Positions 27,030 through 35,644 of a stretch of 64,000 nucleotides of DNA are shown one piece after another. The stretch lies in assembly GCF_026167545.1 (NCBI RefSeq), contig NZ_CP110678.1, positions 679,501 to 743,500 of the forward strand, in the 5' to 3' direction. The notes under the pieces are model-generated. The model saw nothing but the letters and a program-made list of their open reading frames with translations, did not search any database and was not told the DNA's origin. The DNA comes from Sphingomonas sp. S1-29 (GTDB lineage: Bacteria; Pseudomonadota; Alphaproteobacteria; Sphingomonadales; Sphingomonadaceae). The position numbers and the translations under genes are program-made. The stretch's first letter is position 1; every line of letters begins with the position of its first letter.

Positions 27030-29318
27030 ATGAAAACGCCCGCAATTTCGAGACGCGCCATGTTGCTTGGCGCCGGCGCCGTGACCGCTTGGGCAGCCTC
27101 TCCAGCGCGTGCATTGCTGGCGCAAGCCGCCAAAAACGCGCTTCCGGCGAGCGTCGAGTCGCTGCTGTCGCAGATGACCGTGGTCGAAAAAGCAGGCCAG
27201 CTGACGCTCAACGCCGCTGCCTGGGCAGGCAGCGCGGCGACCGCGCTCAACCCCGCCGGCGCGCAGACCAATTTCGAAGGGCAGCTCGCCGAAGTTCGCC
27301 AAGGCAGGCTCGGGGGCGTGTTCAACGGCAATGGTGCCGAAATGGCGCGACAGATGCAGCTGGTGGCGATGCGCGAGGCACGGCTGAAGCTGCCTTTGGT
27401 GTTCGCCGCCGACGTCATCCACGGTTTTCGCACCGTGTTCCCGATGCCGCTGGCCGAGGCGGGCAGCTTCGATGCCGATCTCGCCGAGCGCACCGCGCGG
27501 GTCGCGGCGGTCGAGGCGACCGCCGCCGGGATCGACTGGAACTTCGCGCCGATGGTCGATGTCGCGCGCGACGCGCGCTGGGGTCGCGGGATCGAGGGCG
27601 CGGGCGAGGACGTGCTGCTCGGGCGGATCATGGCCGAGGCGCGGGTGCGCGGCTTTCAGGGGCGCAAGGGGCTGAAAGCGACCGATGCGATGGTCGCCTG
27701 CGCCAAGCATTTCGCCGCCTATGGCGCGGCCGAAGGCGGGCTCGACTACAACACCGTCGACGTCTCCGAACGCACGTTGCGCGACATTTATTTCCCGCCC
27801 TTCCAGGCGGCGTTCGCGGCGGGTGCGGGCACGACGATGGCGGCGTTCAACGAATTGTCGGGCGTCCCCGCGACGGCCAATCACTGGCTGCTCACCGATG
27901 TGCTCCGCACCGAATGGGGCTTCGATGGCGTCGTGGTGTCGGACTATACCGGCGACATGGAGCTGATCGCGCACGGCTTTGCCGCCGACGAGCGCGAGGC
28001 GACCAAGCTCGCCTTCCTCGCGGGCGTCGACATGTGCATGCAGTCAAGCTTCTATATCAACCACTTACCCGACCTGGTCGCCAAGGGCGACGTGCCGATG
28101 GCGCGGCTCGACGAAGCGGTGCGGCGCGTGCTGGCGATGAAGGTGATGCTCGGGCTGTTCGACGATCCCTTCCGCCGGATCGACGTGCGGCGCGAACGCA
28201 CACGCATCGGCACGCCGGCGCACCGCAAGGTGGCGCGCGAGGCGGGGGCCAAGTCGATCGTGCTGCTCAAGAACGAGGGCGACCTGCTCCCCCTGCCCCG
28301 CAGCGGCAAGCGGATCGCGCTGATCGGCCCGTTCGTGCAAGGCAAGCGCGAGCTGATCGGGCCGTGGAACGTCTATGGCACCGATGCCGATGCGGTCGAT
28401 CTGCTCACCGGCGTGCGCGCCGCGCTGGCCGACGCAGCGATGGTGACCGCGACCGATGGCTCGGGGATCCTCGAGCCGCTGCCCGGCGGGATCGAGGCTG
28501 CGGTCGCGGCGGCGCGCGCGGCGGACATCGTCGTGCTTGCGGTGGGCGAAGCACAGAACATGTCGGGCGAGGCGCAATCGCGCACCGACATCACCATCCC
28601 CGCGCCGCAAATGGCACTCGCCGAAGCCATCGCGGCGGTGGGCAAGCCGATGGTGGTGCTGCTGCGCCACGGTCGCGCATTGGCGCTCGAAGGCGCGGTG
28701 AAGGACGCGCCGGCGATCCTGGCGACGTGGTTCCTGGGATCGGAATCGGGTCCGGCGACCGCCGACATCCTGTTCGGCGCGGTCGCACCCTCGGCACGGT
28801 TGCCGGTGAGTTTTCCGCACAGCAGCGGCCAGGCACCCTATTATTACGCGCACAAAAATACCGGGCGCCCCAACCCGCCGGGGGATCGCGTCGCGTTCAA
28901 GGCGCGCTACATGGACGTGCCGGGCGGCGCGCTCTACCCGTTCGGGCATGGGCTTACCTATGGCCGGATCGCCTATTCGGCGCTCGATACCGGCGACGGC
29001 GTGCTGGCGGCTGGGGGCAAGCTGACCGTCCGCGCGGTGGTGACCAACAGCGGCGCGCGCGATGCCGAAGAAGTGGTCCAGCTCTATGTTCAGGACGTGA
29101 CCGCCAGCATCACGCAGCCGGTCCGCGAGTTGAAGGCGTTCCGCAAGGTGCGCATCGCGGCAGGCGCCAGCGAAACGGTCGAATTCACGCTGGCACGCGC
29201 CGACCTGACCTTCATCGGACAGGATCTGAAACCCACGGTCGAACCGGGCAAATTCCGCCTGTGGATCGCCCCTTCCGCCGAGGCCGAAGGCGTGAGCGGC
29301 GAGTTTACCCTGGCCTAG
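27030..29318 (+). CDS. GH3 family beta-glucosidase, Tat-exported
   Basis: A 762-residue glycoside hydrolase. The N-terminus has the twin-arginine motif SRRAMLLGAGAVTAWAASPA, so it is exported folded to the periplasm. The GH3 N-domain shows GIDWNFAPMVDVARDARWGR, VACAKHFAAYG and the nucleophile Asp305 in VVVSDYTGDM; the second domain includes VVLLRHGRALALEG and ends in the fibronectin III-like domain (about 690-762) of the BglX type. It removes glucose from the non-reducing end of beta-oligoglucosides. It is divergent from the LacI gene, and its last 14 bases overlap the tail of the MFS gene on the other strand. Beta-1,2-oligosaccharides are the likely substrate by context. Confidence 0.94.
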   Translation: MKTPAISRRAMLLGAGAVTAWAASPARALLAQAAKNALPASVESLLSQMTVVEKAGQLTLNAAAWAGSAATALNPAGAQTNFEGQLAEVRQGRLGGVFNGNGAEMARQMQLVAMREARLKLPLVFAADVIHGFRTVFPMPLAEAGSFDADLAERTARVAAVEATAAGIDWNFAPMVDVARDARWGRGIEGAGEDVLLGRIMAEARVRGFQGRKGLKATDAMVACAKHFAAYGAAEGGLDYNTVDVSERTLRDIYFPPFQAAFAAGAGTTMAAFNELSGVPATANHWLLTDVLRTEWGFDGVVVSDYTGDMELIAHGFAADEREATKLAFLAGVDMCMQSSFYINHLPDLVAKGDVPMARLDEAVRRVLAMKVMLGLFDDPFRRIDVRRERTRIGTPAHRKVAREAGAKSIVLLKNEGDLLPLPRSGKRIALIGPFVQGKRELIGPWNVYGTDADAVDLLTGVRAALADAAMVTATDGSGILEPLPGGIEAAVAAARAADIVVLAVGEAQNMSGEAQSRTDITIPAPQMALAEAIAAVGKPMVVLLRHGRALALEGAVKDAPAILATWFLGSESGPATADILFGAVAPSARLPVSFPHSSGQAPYYYAHKNTGRPNPPGDRVAFKARYMDVPGGALYPFGHGLTYGRIAYSALDTGDGVLAAGGKLTVRAVVTNSGARDAEEVVQLYVQDVTASITQPVRELKAFRKVRIAAGASETVEFTLARADLTFIGQDLKPTVEPGKFRLWIAPSAEAEGVSGEFTLA

Positions 29319-30651
29319 CCGGGCGGCCCGCCGCCAGTTCCTCGATGATCGCGGCATGCCGCCCGCGCGGCAGCGGGTTGGCGAGCATCGCCGCGATCGA
29401 CAGGACCAGCCCGGCGGCGGGGGCGGCGATCATCAGCCAGCGTATCCCCTCGCGCGCAGCCGCGTCAGGGGCCACGCTGCCGTCATAGCCGAGCAGCGTA
29501 TAAACCCCGCCGAGCAGCATCGCCGCAGCGGCAAGCGCGAGCTTTTGCAACAGCGCCGAAACGCCGAACGCGGTCGCCTCAACTCGAAGCCCGCCGCGCA
29601 CCTCGCCATAATCGACGGTGTCGGGAAGCATCGCCCAGCCGGCAAGGCCAAGCCCAGTAAGCACCATCTGCATCGCGATCAGAAAAGGCCTGGCCAGCCA
29701 GATCGCCTGTGGCCCGGCAACCGCAAAGATCGCCAGCGCCGCCAGCCCCAGCGTCGCCGCGATGATCCAGGCGGCGCGCGCGCCGATCCGCACGGTGATC
29801 GCGGTCCAGATTGGTACCGCCAGCACCCCTGCGGCGGCCATCGCGGCAAAGGTGGCGGGGCCGCCCGCCGGGTCACCAGCGACGTGGCGGAAATAATAGA
29901 GCACCGACTGGTTGAGGATCGCGCCTGCGATTGCCGCAGCGACCATCGCGATGCCCAGCGTCACGAACGCCCGGTTGCGCGCGAGCGCGGCAAGGTTGCA
30001 CGTCACCGACGCCTGGTTGGTCGCCGGCGCGATCCGCGTCGCCTGCCGGGTCGCGATACCGACGATCAGCAGCAACGGGGTGGCGACCGCGGCGAACAAG
30101 GCGGCGACCAGCGCATAGCCCCCCGCCCCGGTGCGCGCGAGCAGCCACGGCGTGCCCAGCGCGACGACCGCCGCCGCCGCCGCACCGAACAACAGCCGGA
30201 ACCCGGCGATCAACGTCCGGTCGCGGCTGTCATCGCTCACCCGCGTGCTCCACGCGGCATAGGGCACGTTGGTGACGGCATAGAGCGTGCGGAACGCAAG
30301 CTGCGCGCCGATCGACAGCGCCACCAATGGCGCGCCATCGAACGGCGGCAGCAAATAGAGCAGCGGAAACGACAGCCCGAGCGGCACCGCGCCGAGCGCG
30401 ACGAAGCGCCGATAGCCGCCGCGAGCGCGTTCGGCGGCGATCCCGACGATCAGGTCGGCCACCCCGTCCCAGATCGCCCCCGCCATATACACCAGCCCCG
30501 CGGTCGCCGGGGGGAGTCCTAGCGTGTCGGTGTAGAAGAACAGCAGGTAGAGCGTAACGCTCTGCCAATAGAGGTTGAAGGCGAAATCGCCCGAGCCGAA
30601 CAGCAGCAGCCGGGGGATGCCGGGGCGAAGGGGAGCGGCAACAGCGGTCAT
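29305..30651 (-). CDS. GPH-family (MelB-like) sugar MFS transporter
   Basis: A 448-residue inner-membrane transporter with about 12 hydrophobic helices. The N-terminus GSGDFAFNLYWQSVTLYLLFFYTDTLGLPPATAGL and the VAGAIWDGVADLIVG pattern (asp in helix 2) are those of the glycoside-pentoside-hexuronide group, followed by YRRFVALGAVPLG and ATNVPYAAWSTRVSDDSRDRTLI (the loop before helix 5). It should import mono- or disaccharide with a cation. It is convergent with the GH3 gene and probably takes up its glucose or sophorose-type product. The assigned sugar is inferred from the locus. Confidence 0.87.
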   Translation of the reverse strand: MTAVAAPLRPGIPRLLLFGSGDFAFNLYWQSVTLYLLFFYTDTLGLPPATAGLVYMAGAIWDGVADLIVGIAAERARGGYRRFVALGAVPLGLSFPLLYLLPPFDGAPLVALSIGAQLAFRTLYAVTNVPYAAWSTRVSDDSRDRTLIAGFRLLFGAAAAAVVALGTPWLLARTGAGGYALVAALFAAVATPLLLIVGIATRQATRIAPATNQASVTCNLAALARNRAFVTLGIAMVAAAIAGAILNQSVLYYFRHVAGDPAGGPATFAAMAAAGVLAVPIWTAITVRIGARAAWIIAATLGLAALAIFAVAGPQAIWLARPFLIAMQMVLTGLGLAGWAMLPDTVDYGEVRGGLRVEATAFGVSALLQKLALAAAAMLLGGVYTLLGYDGSVAPDAAAREGIRWLMIAAPAAGLVLSIAAMLANPLPRGRHAAIIEELAAGRPARPG

Positions 30652-30670
30652 CGTGATGCGCGCCCGTCCA

Positions 30671-30749
30671 ACCGTTCATTTCGAGCAAAGTCGAGAAATC
30701 GGGATGCCCATGCTCGCGGCGGTTTCTCGACTTCGCTCGAAACGAACGG
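30671..30749. repeat. Family C inverted-pair element
   Basis: Left arm ACCGTTCATTTCGAGCAAAG-TCGAGAAA (30671-30698) faces GGTTTCTCGACTTCGCTCGA-AACGAACGG (30721-30749). It fills the gap between the MFS and SGNH genes. Confidence 0.85.
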
Positions 30750-30763
30750 AGTTGGTGCGAAGG

Positions 30764-31621
30764 TCAGCCCCCGCATCCGCCGTCGGACTTGAGCGCCTCC
30801 GCCGCGACCGCCTGCAGCGCGCCGGCCTGTTCGGGCGTGATGCCCAGTTCACGCGCCGCGCGTTCGTCGCGGCCCAGCGAGCGCGGATCGTGGCGGGTGA
30901 TCTGGCCGAACAGCACCAATGCCTCGAGATAATAGCCGTACGTGCTGCCGTGATATTGATCGGCTGCCCACAGCCCGACTTTGCCCGCATCGATCCCATC
31001 ATAGGGATCGGCATCGGCAATCCCGGCGCGGATCGCGCAGGTGAAGGCCTGGCCTACCGGTGCGACGTCGGCGATTTCGCGGGTCGCCGCCTGCGCCCGA
31101 TCGGCAGCGGCGCGGACGTCGTTCGCCATCGCGGCAATCGGCTTGCCCGACCAGCGGCTGCCCGGGCGATAGGTAAGATCGGGGCGGCTCCATGTCGCAT
31201 TCAAGCGCACCGCGACGCGCGGGTTGCGCTGGCGGAACAGCGCGGTGAGCGCGCGCGAGGCTGCGATGTAGCGCGTGGCATCGCCGGGCCGCGTCGCGTC
31301 GAGCGTGCTGTATTCCTGCAGCACGACATGGTCCCAGCGGCGATCGATCGCTTGGCGGCGTTCGGCAAGATGCCAGGCAAGGCTGCGTCCGCCGCCGGTC
31401 TCGAGATGAACGTCATAGTCGAGCCCGGCCTGCTCGGCGAAGGTTGCGAACAGCGCAGGGACGCCGCCGACGCCCTCCTGGTTGAGGTCGGTGACGCTGT
31501 CGGGGCGGTAGCGATGGACCGGCGATTCGGCGCCATAAGTAAAGCTGTTGCCGACGAAGAGGATCGTTTCGGCTTGTGCTGGGGTGGCCAGGACGATCGC
31601 GAAGGCTAGCAATGGTTTCAT
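30764..31621 (-). CDS. Exported SGNH-fold protein (DUF4886-like)
   Basis: A 285-residue protein with a short signal peptide (MKPLLAFAIVLATPAQA). Right after it comes the SGNH block I motif ILFVGNSFTYGAES with the presumed catalytic Ser in GNSF, then SLAWHLAERRQAIDRRWDHVVLQE (block with Gln-Glu) and a late region ADQYHGSTYGYYLEAL that contains the His expected for block V. This pattern matches SGNH/DUF4886-like hydrolases that act on esters, often acetyl groups of glycans. It is transcribed leftward behind the GH3/MFS region and may deacylate substituted glucan; the link is by place only. DUF number assignment is from memory and only moderately sure. Confidence 0.72.
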   Translation of the reverse strand: MKPLLAFAIVLATPAQAETILFVGNSFTYGAESPVHRYRPDSVTDLNQEGVGGVPALFATFAEQAGLDYDVHLETGGGRSLAWHLAERRQAIDRRWDHVVLQEYSTLDATRPGDATRYIAASRALTALFRQRNPRVAVRLNATWSRPDLTYRPGSRWSGKPIAAMANDVRAAADRAQAATREIADVAPVGQAFTCAIRAGIADADPYDGIDAGKVGLWAADQYHGSTYGYYLEALVLFGQITRHDPRSLGRDERAARELGITPEQAGALQAVAAEALKSDGGCGG

Positions 31622-31654
31622 GCGACCACTCTAGAAGCTTGCGAACCCAGCCGT

Positions 31655-31732
31655 AACCGTTCGTTTCGAGCGAAGTCGAGAAACCTGCCGCGTCGCCCAG
31701 TTCGGTTTCTCGACTTCGGTCGAAACGAACGG
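31655..31732. repeat. Family C inverted-pair element
   Basis: AACCGTTCGTTTCGAGCGAA-GTCGAGAAACC (31655-31685) faces GGTTTCTCGACTTCGGTCGA-AACGAACGG (31703-31731), separated by a 17 bp spacer. It separates the SGNH gene from the methyltransferase-like gene and lies at the latter's 3' end. Confidence 0.88.
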
Positions 31733-31736
31733 CGGG

Positions 31737-32513
31737 TTAGTCGGCCCGCTCGGCCTGCCAGCCGGTCGCGGCGTCGGCTGGTGCAGCGGGATCGGGTTCG
31801 ATCGTTCGATCGCCGACGATCCCGTGGTACCGACGCTGGCCTTCGGGCGTGGCAATTACAAAGCTGACCCGCGTCCCCCGCAATGCCGCCCGACCGATCG
31901 GCGCTCCATCGAGCGTCCCGCTGATCCGCTGGAAACGCTGTTCGAACGCTAGCGTGCCACTGCGTCCGCCCGGCATCATCAGCCGCCACGTCCCGCCGAC
32001 CGTCGCGGGAACGATCCAGAGATAGAGGTTCTTTTCCTCGACCACCCGATGCCCGTCGGGCGACCATTCGGCCATGTCGAACGCGTGGCTGACCACGCGC
32101 GTACCCGGGCGCAATTCGTTGAGCAGCTTGGGGCGAAGCGCGACGTTGACCGTCGGCAGCAGATACAGGGTGACGACGCTGGCATCGCGGATACGTGCTT
32201 CGAACAGATCGCCTTGCTCGAAGCGCGTGCGTCCGGGCAGTTCCTCGCCGCGCGCCAGCATTCGCGCGCGGGCAACCAGCGGCGAACTTCGATCGATCCC
32301 CAACGCGCTCGCACCCCGGCGCGCGGCGGCGATGACGATCCGCCCGTCGCCCGATCCAAGGTCTATGAGACTATCGTCTGCGCCGACCTCGGCAAGGTCG
32401 AGCATGCCTTCGACGATTGGTTGCGGGGTCGGGACATAGGGGACGCTGTCCTGTTGCGCCGCGACAGGCGCAGCCAGGATCGCAGCAAACCCCAAAAACG
32501 CAGAACGGATCAT
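31737..32513 (-). CDS. Methyltransferase-fold protein with a signal peptide
   Basis: A 258-residue protein. Residues 1-19 (MIRSAFLGFAAILAAPVAA) form a signal peptide. The next part matches class I SAM-dependent methyltransferases: YVPTPQPIVEGMLDLAEVGADD, then the SAM loop LIDLGSGDGRIVIAAARRG (motif I near residues 46-60) and SALGIDRSSPLVARARML. The second half (about 140-258, TWRLMMPGGRSGTLAFEQ...) does not match the catalytic fold and looks beta-rich. SAM is a cytoplasmic cofactor, so an exported methyltransferase is unexpected; it may be non-catalytic. The ATG at 32513 (with GGTGGGG upstream) gives the signal directly. It follows the SDR gene by 78 bp on the same strand. Confidence 0.75.
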   Translation of the reverse strand: MIRSAFLGFAAILAAPVAAQQDSVPYVPTPQPIVEGMLDLAEVGADDSLIDLGSGDGRIVIAAARRGASALGIDRSSPLVARARMLARGEELPGRTRFEQGDLFEARIRDASVVTLYLLPTVNVALRPKLLNELRPGTRVVSHAFDMAEWSPDGHRVVEEKNLYLWIVPATVGGTWRLMMPGGRSGTLAFEQRFQRISGTLDGAPIGRAALRGTRVSFVIATPEGQRRYHGIVGDRTIEPDPAAPADAATGWQAERAD

Positions 32514-32591
32514 CCCCACCCTCAACCTGGTTGCAGTCCCGATCCTGCACCGCCGACGCCGAAGCCGCAATCGCGGCTCGGGCGTCATCGG

Positions 32592-33362
32592 TTATTCGGG
32601 TTCGGCCATCTTGCGATGCTGGCCCGCGAGCACGCTGTCGGGGGTGATATGCGACAGCGCCGCCTGGATCTTGTTCTTGGCGCCCGAGACGACATGCGCC
32701 GACCCGTCCATCATCGCCTTCCAGCCATTTTGCGCGGTCTTGGCAGGGTCTTCCTTGCCGTCGTCCTTGCCCACCGGCGTATCCATCATGTTCGCGCGGC
32801 GAAAGAATTCGGTGTCGGTCGGCCCGGGCATCAGCACCGTCACCTGGACGCCGGTGCCCTTGAGTTCGTCGCGCAGCGCGTAGGCGAAGCTGTCGAGATA
32901 CGCCTTGGTGCCGTTATACACCGCCTGGAAGCTGCCGGGGATCAGCCCGGCGATCGATCCGACGATCAGGATTCGCCCTTCGCTCCGTGCAACCATCGCC
33001 TGCGCAGTCTTTTGCAGCAGATAGGTGGTCCCGGTGACGTTGGTGTCGATCACGCGCCGCCAATCGGCAGGCGCTTGCTCGACGAACGCATGGCCCAGGC
33101 CACGCCCTGCGTTGGCGATGAGGATATCGACCGGCCGACCATTGGTAGCCGCCAGCAGCGCGTCGTTGCCCTCGAAGGTCGCGAGATCGGCTTCGACCGA
33201 CTCGACGTCGACCCCGCGACCGCGCAATTCGCCCGCCGCGGCATCGATCTGCGGCTCGTCGGCGACGACCAGCAGGTCATACCCTTCGTCGGCCGCGATC
33301 TTGGCAAGTTCGAGGCCGATGCCGGTCGATGCGCCGGTGATGACCGCGAGTTTGTTCGCCAT
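32592..33362 (-). CDS. Short-chain dehydrogenase/reductase (SDR)
   Basis: A 256-residue NAD(P)-dependent oxidoreductase. The Rossmann motif TGASTGIG lies at residues 10-17, the NAG motif in IANAGRG near residue 85, the catalytic Ser in IVGSIAGLIPG (about 137) and Tyr-x-x-x-Lys in YNGTKAYLDSF (about 151). Length and layout are classical. Substrate cannot be told from the sequence. It starts four bases after the stop of the zinc alcohol dehydrogenase gene and is cotranscribed with it and the SRPBCC gene. Confidence 0.93.
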   Translation of the reverse strand: MANKLAVITGASTGIGLELAKIAADEGYDLLVVADEPQIDAAAGELRGRGVDVESVEADLATFEGNDALLAATNGRPVDILIANAGRGLGHAFVEQAPADWRRVIDTNVTGTTYLLQKTAQAMVARSEGRILIVGSIAGLIPGSFQAVYNGTKAYLDSFAYALRDELKGTGVQVTVLMPGPTDTEFFRRANMMDTPVGKDDGKEDPAKTAQNGWKAMMDGSAHVVSGAKNKIQAALSHITPDSVLAGQHRKMAEPE

Positions 33363-33366
33363 GCTT

Positions 33367-34551
33367 TTAGGCTCCCATGCCAGGCTTGAGGATCACCTTG
33401 GTGAACTCGTCCTGCTTCGACTTGAAGTTGCGATAGCCCTCGGCCGCCTGTTCGAGCGGCAGGCGATGCGAGATCAGGAAGGTCGTGTCGATCTTCCCGT
33501 CGGTGATCATCCCCAGCAGCAATTCCATATACTTCTGCGTATGCGTCTGGCCGGCCTTCACGCTCAGCCCCTTCTCCATCAATGCGCCGAGCGGGAACTT
33601 GTCGGTCATCCCGCCATAGACGCCGGGGATCGAAACGCGCCCGCCCTTGCGCACCGCCAGGATCGCCTGCTTGAGCGCCGAGGCGCGATCGGCACCGATG
33701 CCCACCGTCTGTTTGGCGATGTCCATCATATTGTCGAAGCTGAACCCGTGCGATTCCATGCCGACCGCATCGATCACCGCGTCGGGACCGATCCCGCCGG
33801 TCATCTCCATCAGCGCTTCGCGGACATTGCTCTCGCGGAAGTTGATCACGTCGCAGCCCAAGCCCTTGGCGAGCTTCAGCCGGTTGGGATAATGATCGAT
33901 CACGATCACCTTGTGCGCGCCCATCAGCAGCGCGCTTTGCGCCGCGAACAGCCCGACCGGCCCTGCGCCCCACACTGCAACGGTGTCGCCATTGGTGATC
34001 TCGGCATTCTCCGCCGCCATCCAGCCGGTGGGCAGGATATCCGACAGGAACAGCACCTTGTCGTCGTCAAGGCTGTCGTCCTCGATTACGATCGGGCCGA
34101 CATCGCTATAGGGGACGCGGACATATTCGGCCTGGCCGCCGGGATAGCCGCCGGTGAGGTGCGAATAGCCGAACAGCCCGCTCATCGGCGTGCCGTAGAG
34201 TTGCTCGGACATGTCGCGCTTTTCGACCGGGTTCGAATTGTCGCACGCGCTGAACTGTTGCTGGCCGCAGAAGAAGCACGAGCCGCACGAGATGGTGAAG
34301 GGAACGACGACGCGTTGGCCCTTGCGCAGCGTCGAATGTGGTCCGGTCTCGATCACCCGGCCCATGAATTCATGACCCAGAATGTCGCCCTTCATCACCG
34401 CAGGGATGACGCCGTCATACAGATGCAGGTCCGAGCCGCAGATCGCAGTCGAGGTGATCTGGATGATCGCATCGCGGGGATTGACGATCTCGGGGTCGGG
34501 ATGGGTGTCGACTCGCACGTCCTGCGTGCCGTGGAATGTAAGCGCGCGCAT
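33367..34551 (-). CDS. Zinc-dependent alcohol dehydrogenase
   Basis: A 394-residue MDR-type dehydrogenase. The catalytic zinc site is visible as CGSDLH (Cys near residue 38), GHEFMG (His and Glu near 60) and the structural zinc set in SCGSCFFCGQQQFSAC. The cofactor Rossmann loop is VAVWGAGPVGLFAAQSA (about 186-202). It resembles the glutathione-independent formaldehyde dehydrogenase / threonine dehydrogenase-like group of this superfamily. The longer frame to 34890 is rejected because the ATG at 34551 gives the true N-terminus MRALTFHGTQDVRVD. Its start overlaps the SRPBCC stop (TGATG), showing translational coupling; the SDR gene follows by four bases. Confidence 0.93.
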   Translation of the reverse strand: MRALTFHGTQDVRVDTHPDPEIVNPRDAIIQITSTAICGSDLHLYDGVIPAVMKGDILGHEFMGRVIETGPHSTLRKGQRVVVPFTISCGSCFFCGQQQFSACDNSNPVEKRDMSEQLYGTPMSGLFGYSHLTGGYPGGQAEYVRVPYSDVGPIVIEDDSLDDDKVLFLSDILPTGWMAAENAEITNGDTVAVWGAGPVGLFAAQSALLMGAHKVIVIDHYPNRLKLAKGLGCDVINFRESNVREALMEMTGGIGPDAVIDAVGMESHGFSFDNMMDIAKQTVGIGADRASALKQAILAVRKGGRVSIPGVYGGMTDKFPLGALMEKGLSVKAGQTHTQKYMELLLGMITDGKIDTTFLISHRLPLEQAAEGYRNFKSKQDEFTKVILKPGMGA

Positions 34552-35198
34552 CAGGCGGCCTCCTCGATGTTGAGACGGTTGTCGGACGTGGCGATTTCGC
34601 CGGTTTCCATCAGGCTCTTGAAGCGGCGAAGGTCGCGCCGTGCCTGGATGTTGGGTTCGCGCTGGAACAGCTTGGCGACCAGCCGGCCCGCGGTGCCGAA
34701 CGGCGCCTTGTACGCGACGATCAACGCCACCTGGGTGCCGCGCCCGCCGGGCGCATCGCGGAAGGTCACGCGGCCCTCGGTGTCGATCTCCGACCCTTCG
34801 ACCGAGCGCCAGGCGATCAACTCGCCCTCGCGCTCCTGCGCGATTTCGCTGTCGACCGTGACGGTGCCGCCGGGCGCCTTGATCGTCCAACGCGACTGCT
34901 TGCCGCCGGTCAGCTCGACCGAATCGAGATTTTCCATGAAGGCGGGCAAGTTGGTGAAGTCGCGCCAGAAGGCATAGAGCTCGGCGCGCGACGGCTTCGA
35001 GATCGTCACCGTCTTGCCGATCACGGTATAGTCACCGAAGCTGCTGCGGCGCGCGGTGCGACCGGGCGCACTGTCTTCCCCACCATGCGGCGGTTTGCGT
35101 GGGCGCGTCGCAGCGACGGCGGCAACCCCCGCCACCGCTAAGAGGCCGAGGCCGGCGGCGATCACCCCGGTCGATGGTGTATCCGAAGGCTTGCGCAT
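34551..35198 (-). CDS. Membrane-anchored SRPBCC (polyketide cyclase/START-like) protein
   Basis: A 215-residue protein. An N-terminal transmembrane helix (about residues 11-32, GVIAAGLGLLAVAGVAAVAAT) is followed by a basic linker and an SRPBCC/YndB-like domain (about 52-190) with the family segments VTISKPSRAELYAFWRDFTN, LPAFMENLDSV, GELIAWRS and RGTQVALIV. The fold binds hydrophobic ligands; enzymatic activity is not assured. Being the first gene in an operon with two dehydrogenases suggests a role in handling the same small hydrophobic compound. The ATG at 35198 was chosen over an upstream extension because it precedes the helix directly. Confidence 0.85.
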   Translation of the reverse strand: MRKPSDTPSTGVIAAGLGLLAVAGVAAVAATRPRKPPHGGEDSAPGRTARRSSFGDYTVIGKTVTISKPSRAELYAFWRDFTNLPAFMENLDSVELTGGKQSRWTIKAPGGTVTVDSEIAQEREGELIAWRSVEGSEIDTEGRVTFRDAPGGRGTQVALIVAYKAPFGTAGRLVAKLFQREPNIQARRDLRRFKSLMETGEIATSDNRLNIEEAA

Positions 35199-35350
35199 CG
35201 TTTTTTTCTCCGCTGCGATGGTGGGGGAAAGTTGTAGGGGAAACGTGCCCCGGCCCGGGGAGTTGCCGCGCGCGACAAAGATAGTCGTTACGCAGGATGA
35301 CGTTGCGCCGATTGGTTGCGTCGTTTCGACCGGTGGAGCGTTACCCTGCG

Positions 35351-35635
35351 ATGGCAGACACAATTGCTTCGATCGAACACCGTATGGCGCAAGCGGCCGA
35401 GGCGCTCGACTTCGAGGAAGCGCGCCGACTGCGTGACCAGCTCAACCTGATGCGCGGCGGCGCCGACGCCGATCAGGCGGCTAAAGCCGACACCTCGGGG
35501 CTGACCCGCCAGCAACCCGGCGCGATGGGCCTCGGCAGTAGCCGAAGCCGCCCGACCCCGCCCCCCGGATGGAAGCCCCCGCCGCGCCCCGACCCGATGA
35601 CTAGCGGAAGATCGCAGCGCAAGCGCCCTGAGTGA
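35351..35635 (+). CDS. UvrB/UvrC-motif protein
   Basis: A 94-residue protein. The N-terminal 40 residues contain a UVR motif: IEHRMAQAAEALDFEEARRLRDQL, the helical hairpin by which UvrB and UvrC contact each other. After it comes a low-complexity, proline- and serine-rich tail (LGSSRSRPTPPPGWKPPPRP) with a basic end. It lacks the helicase or nuclease parts and cannot repair DNA by itself. Stand-alone UVR proteins can act as adaptors (as with McsA-type factors), but no partner is nearby. The ATG at 35351 gives MADTIASIEHRM. No regulator or partner is visible around it. Confidence 0.82.
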   Translation: MADTIASIEHRMAQAAEALDFEEARRLRDQLNLMRGGADADQAAKADTSGLTRQQPGAMGLGSSRSRPTPPPGWKPPPRPDPMTSGRSQRKRPE

Positions 35636-35644
35636 TGCCGCCAG

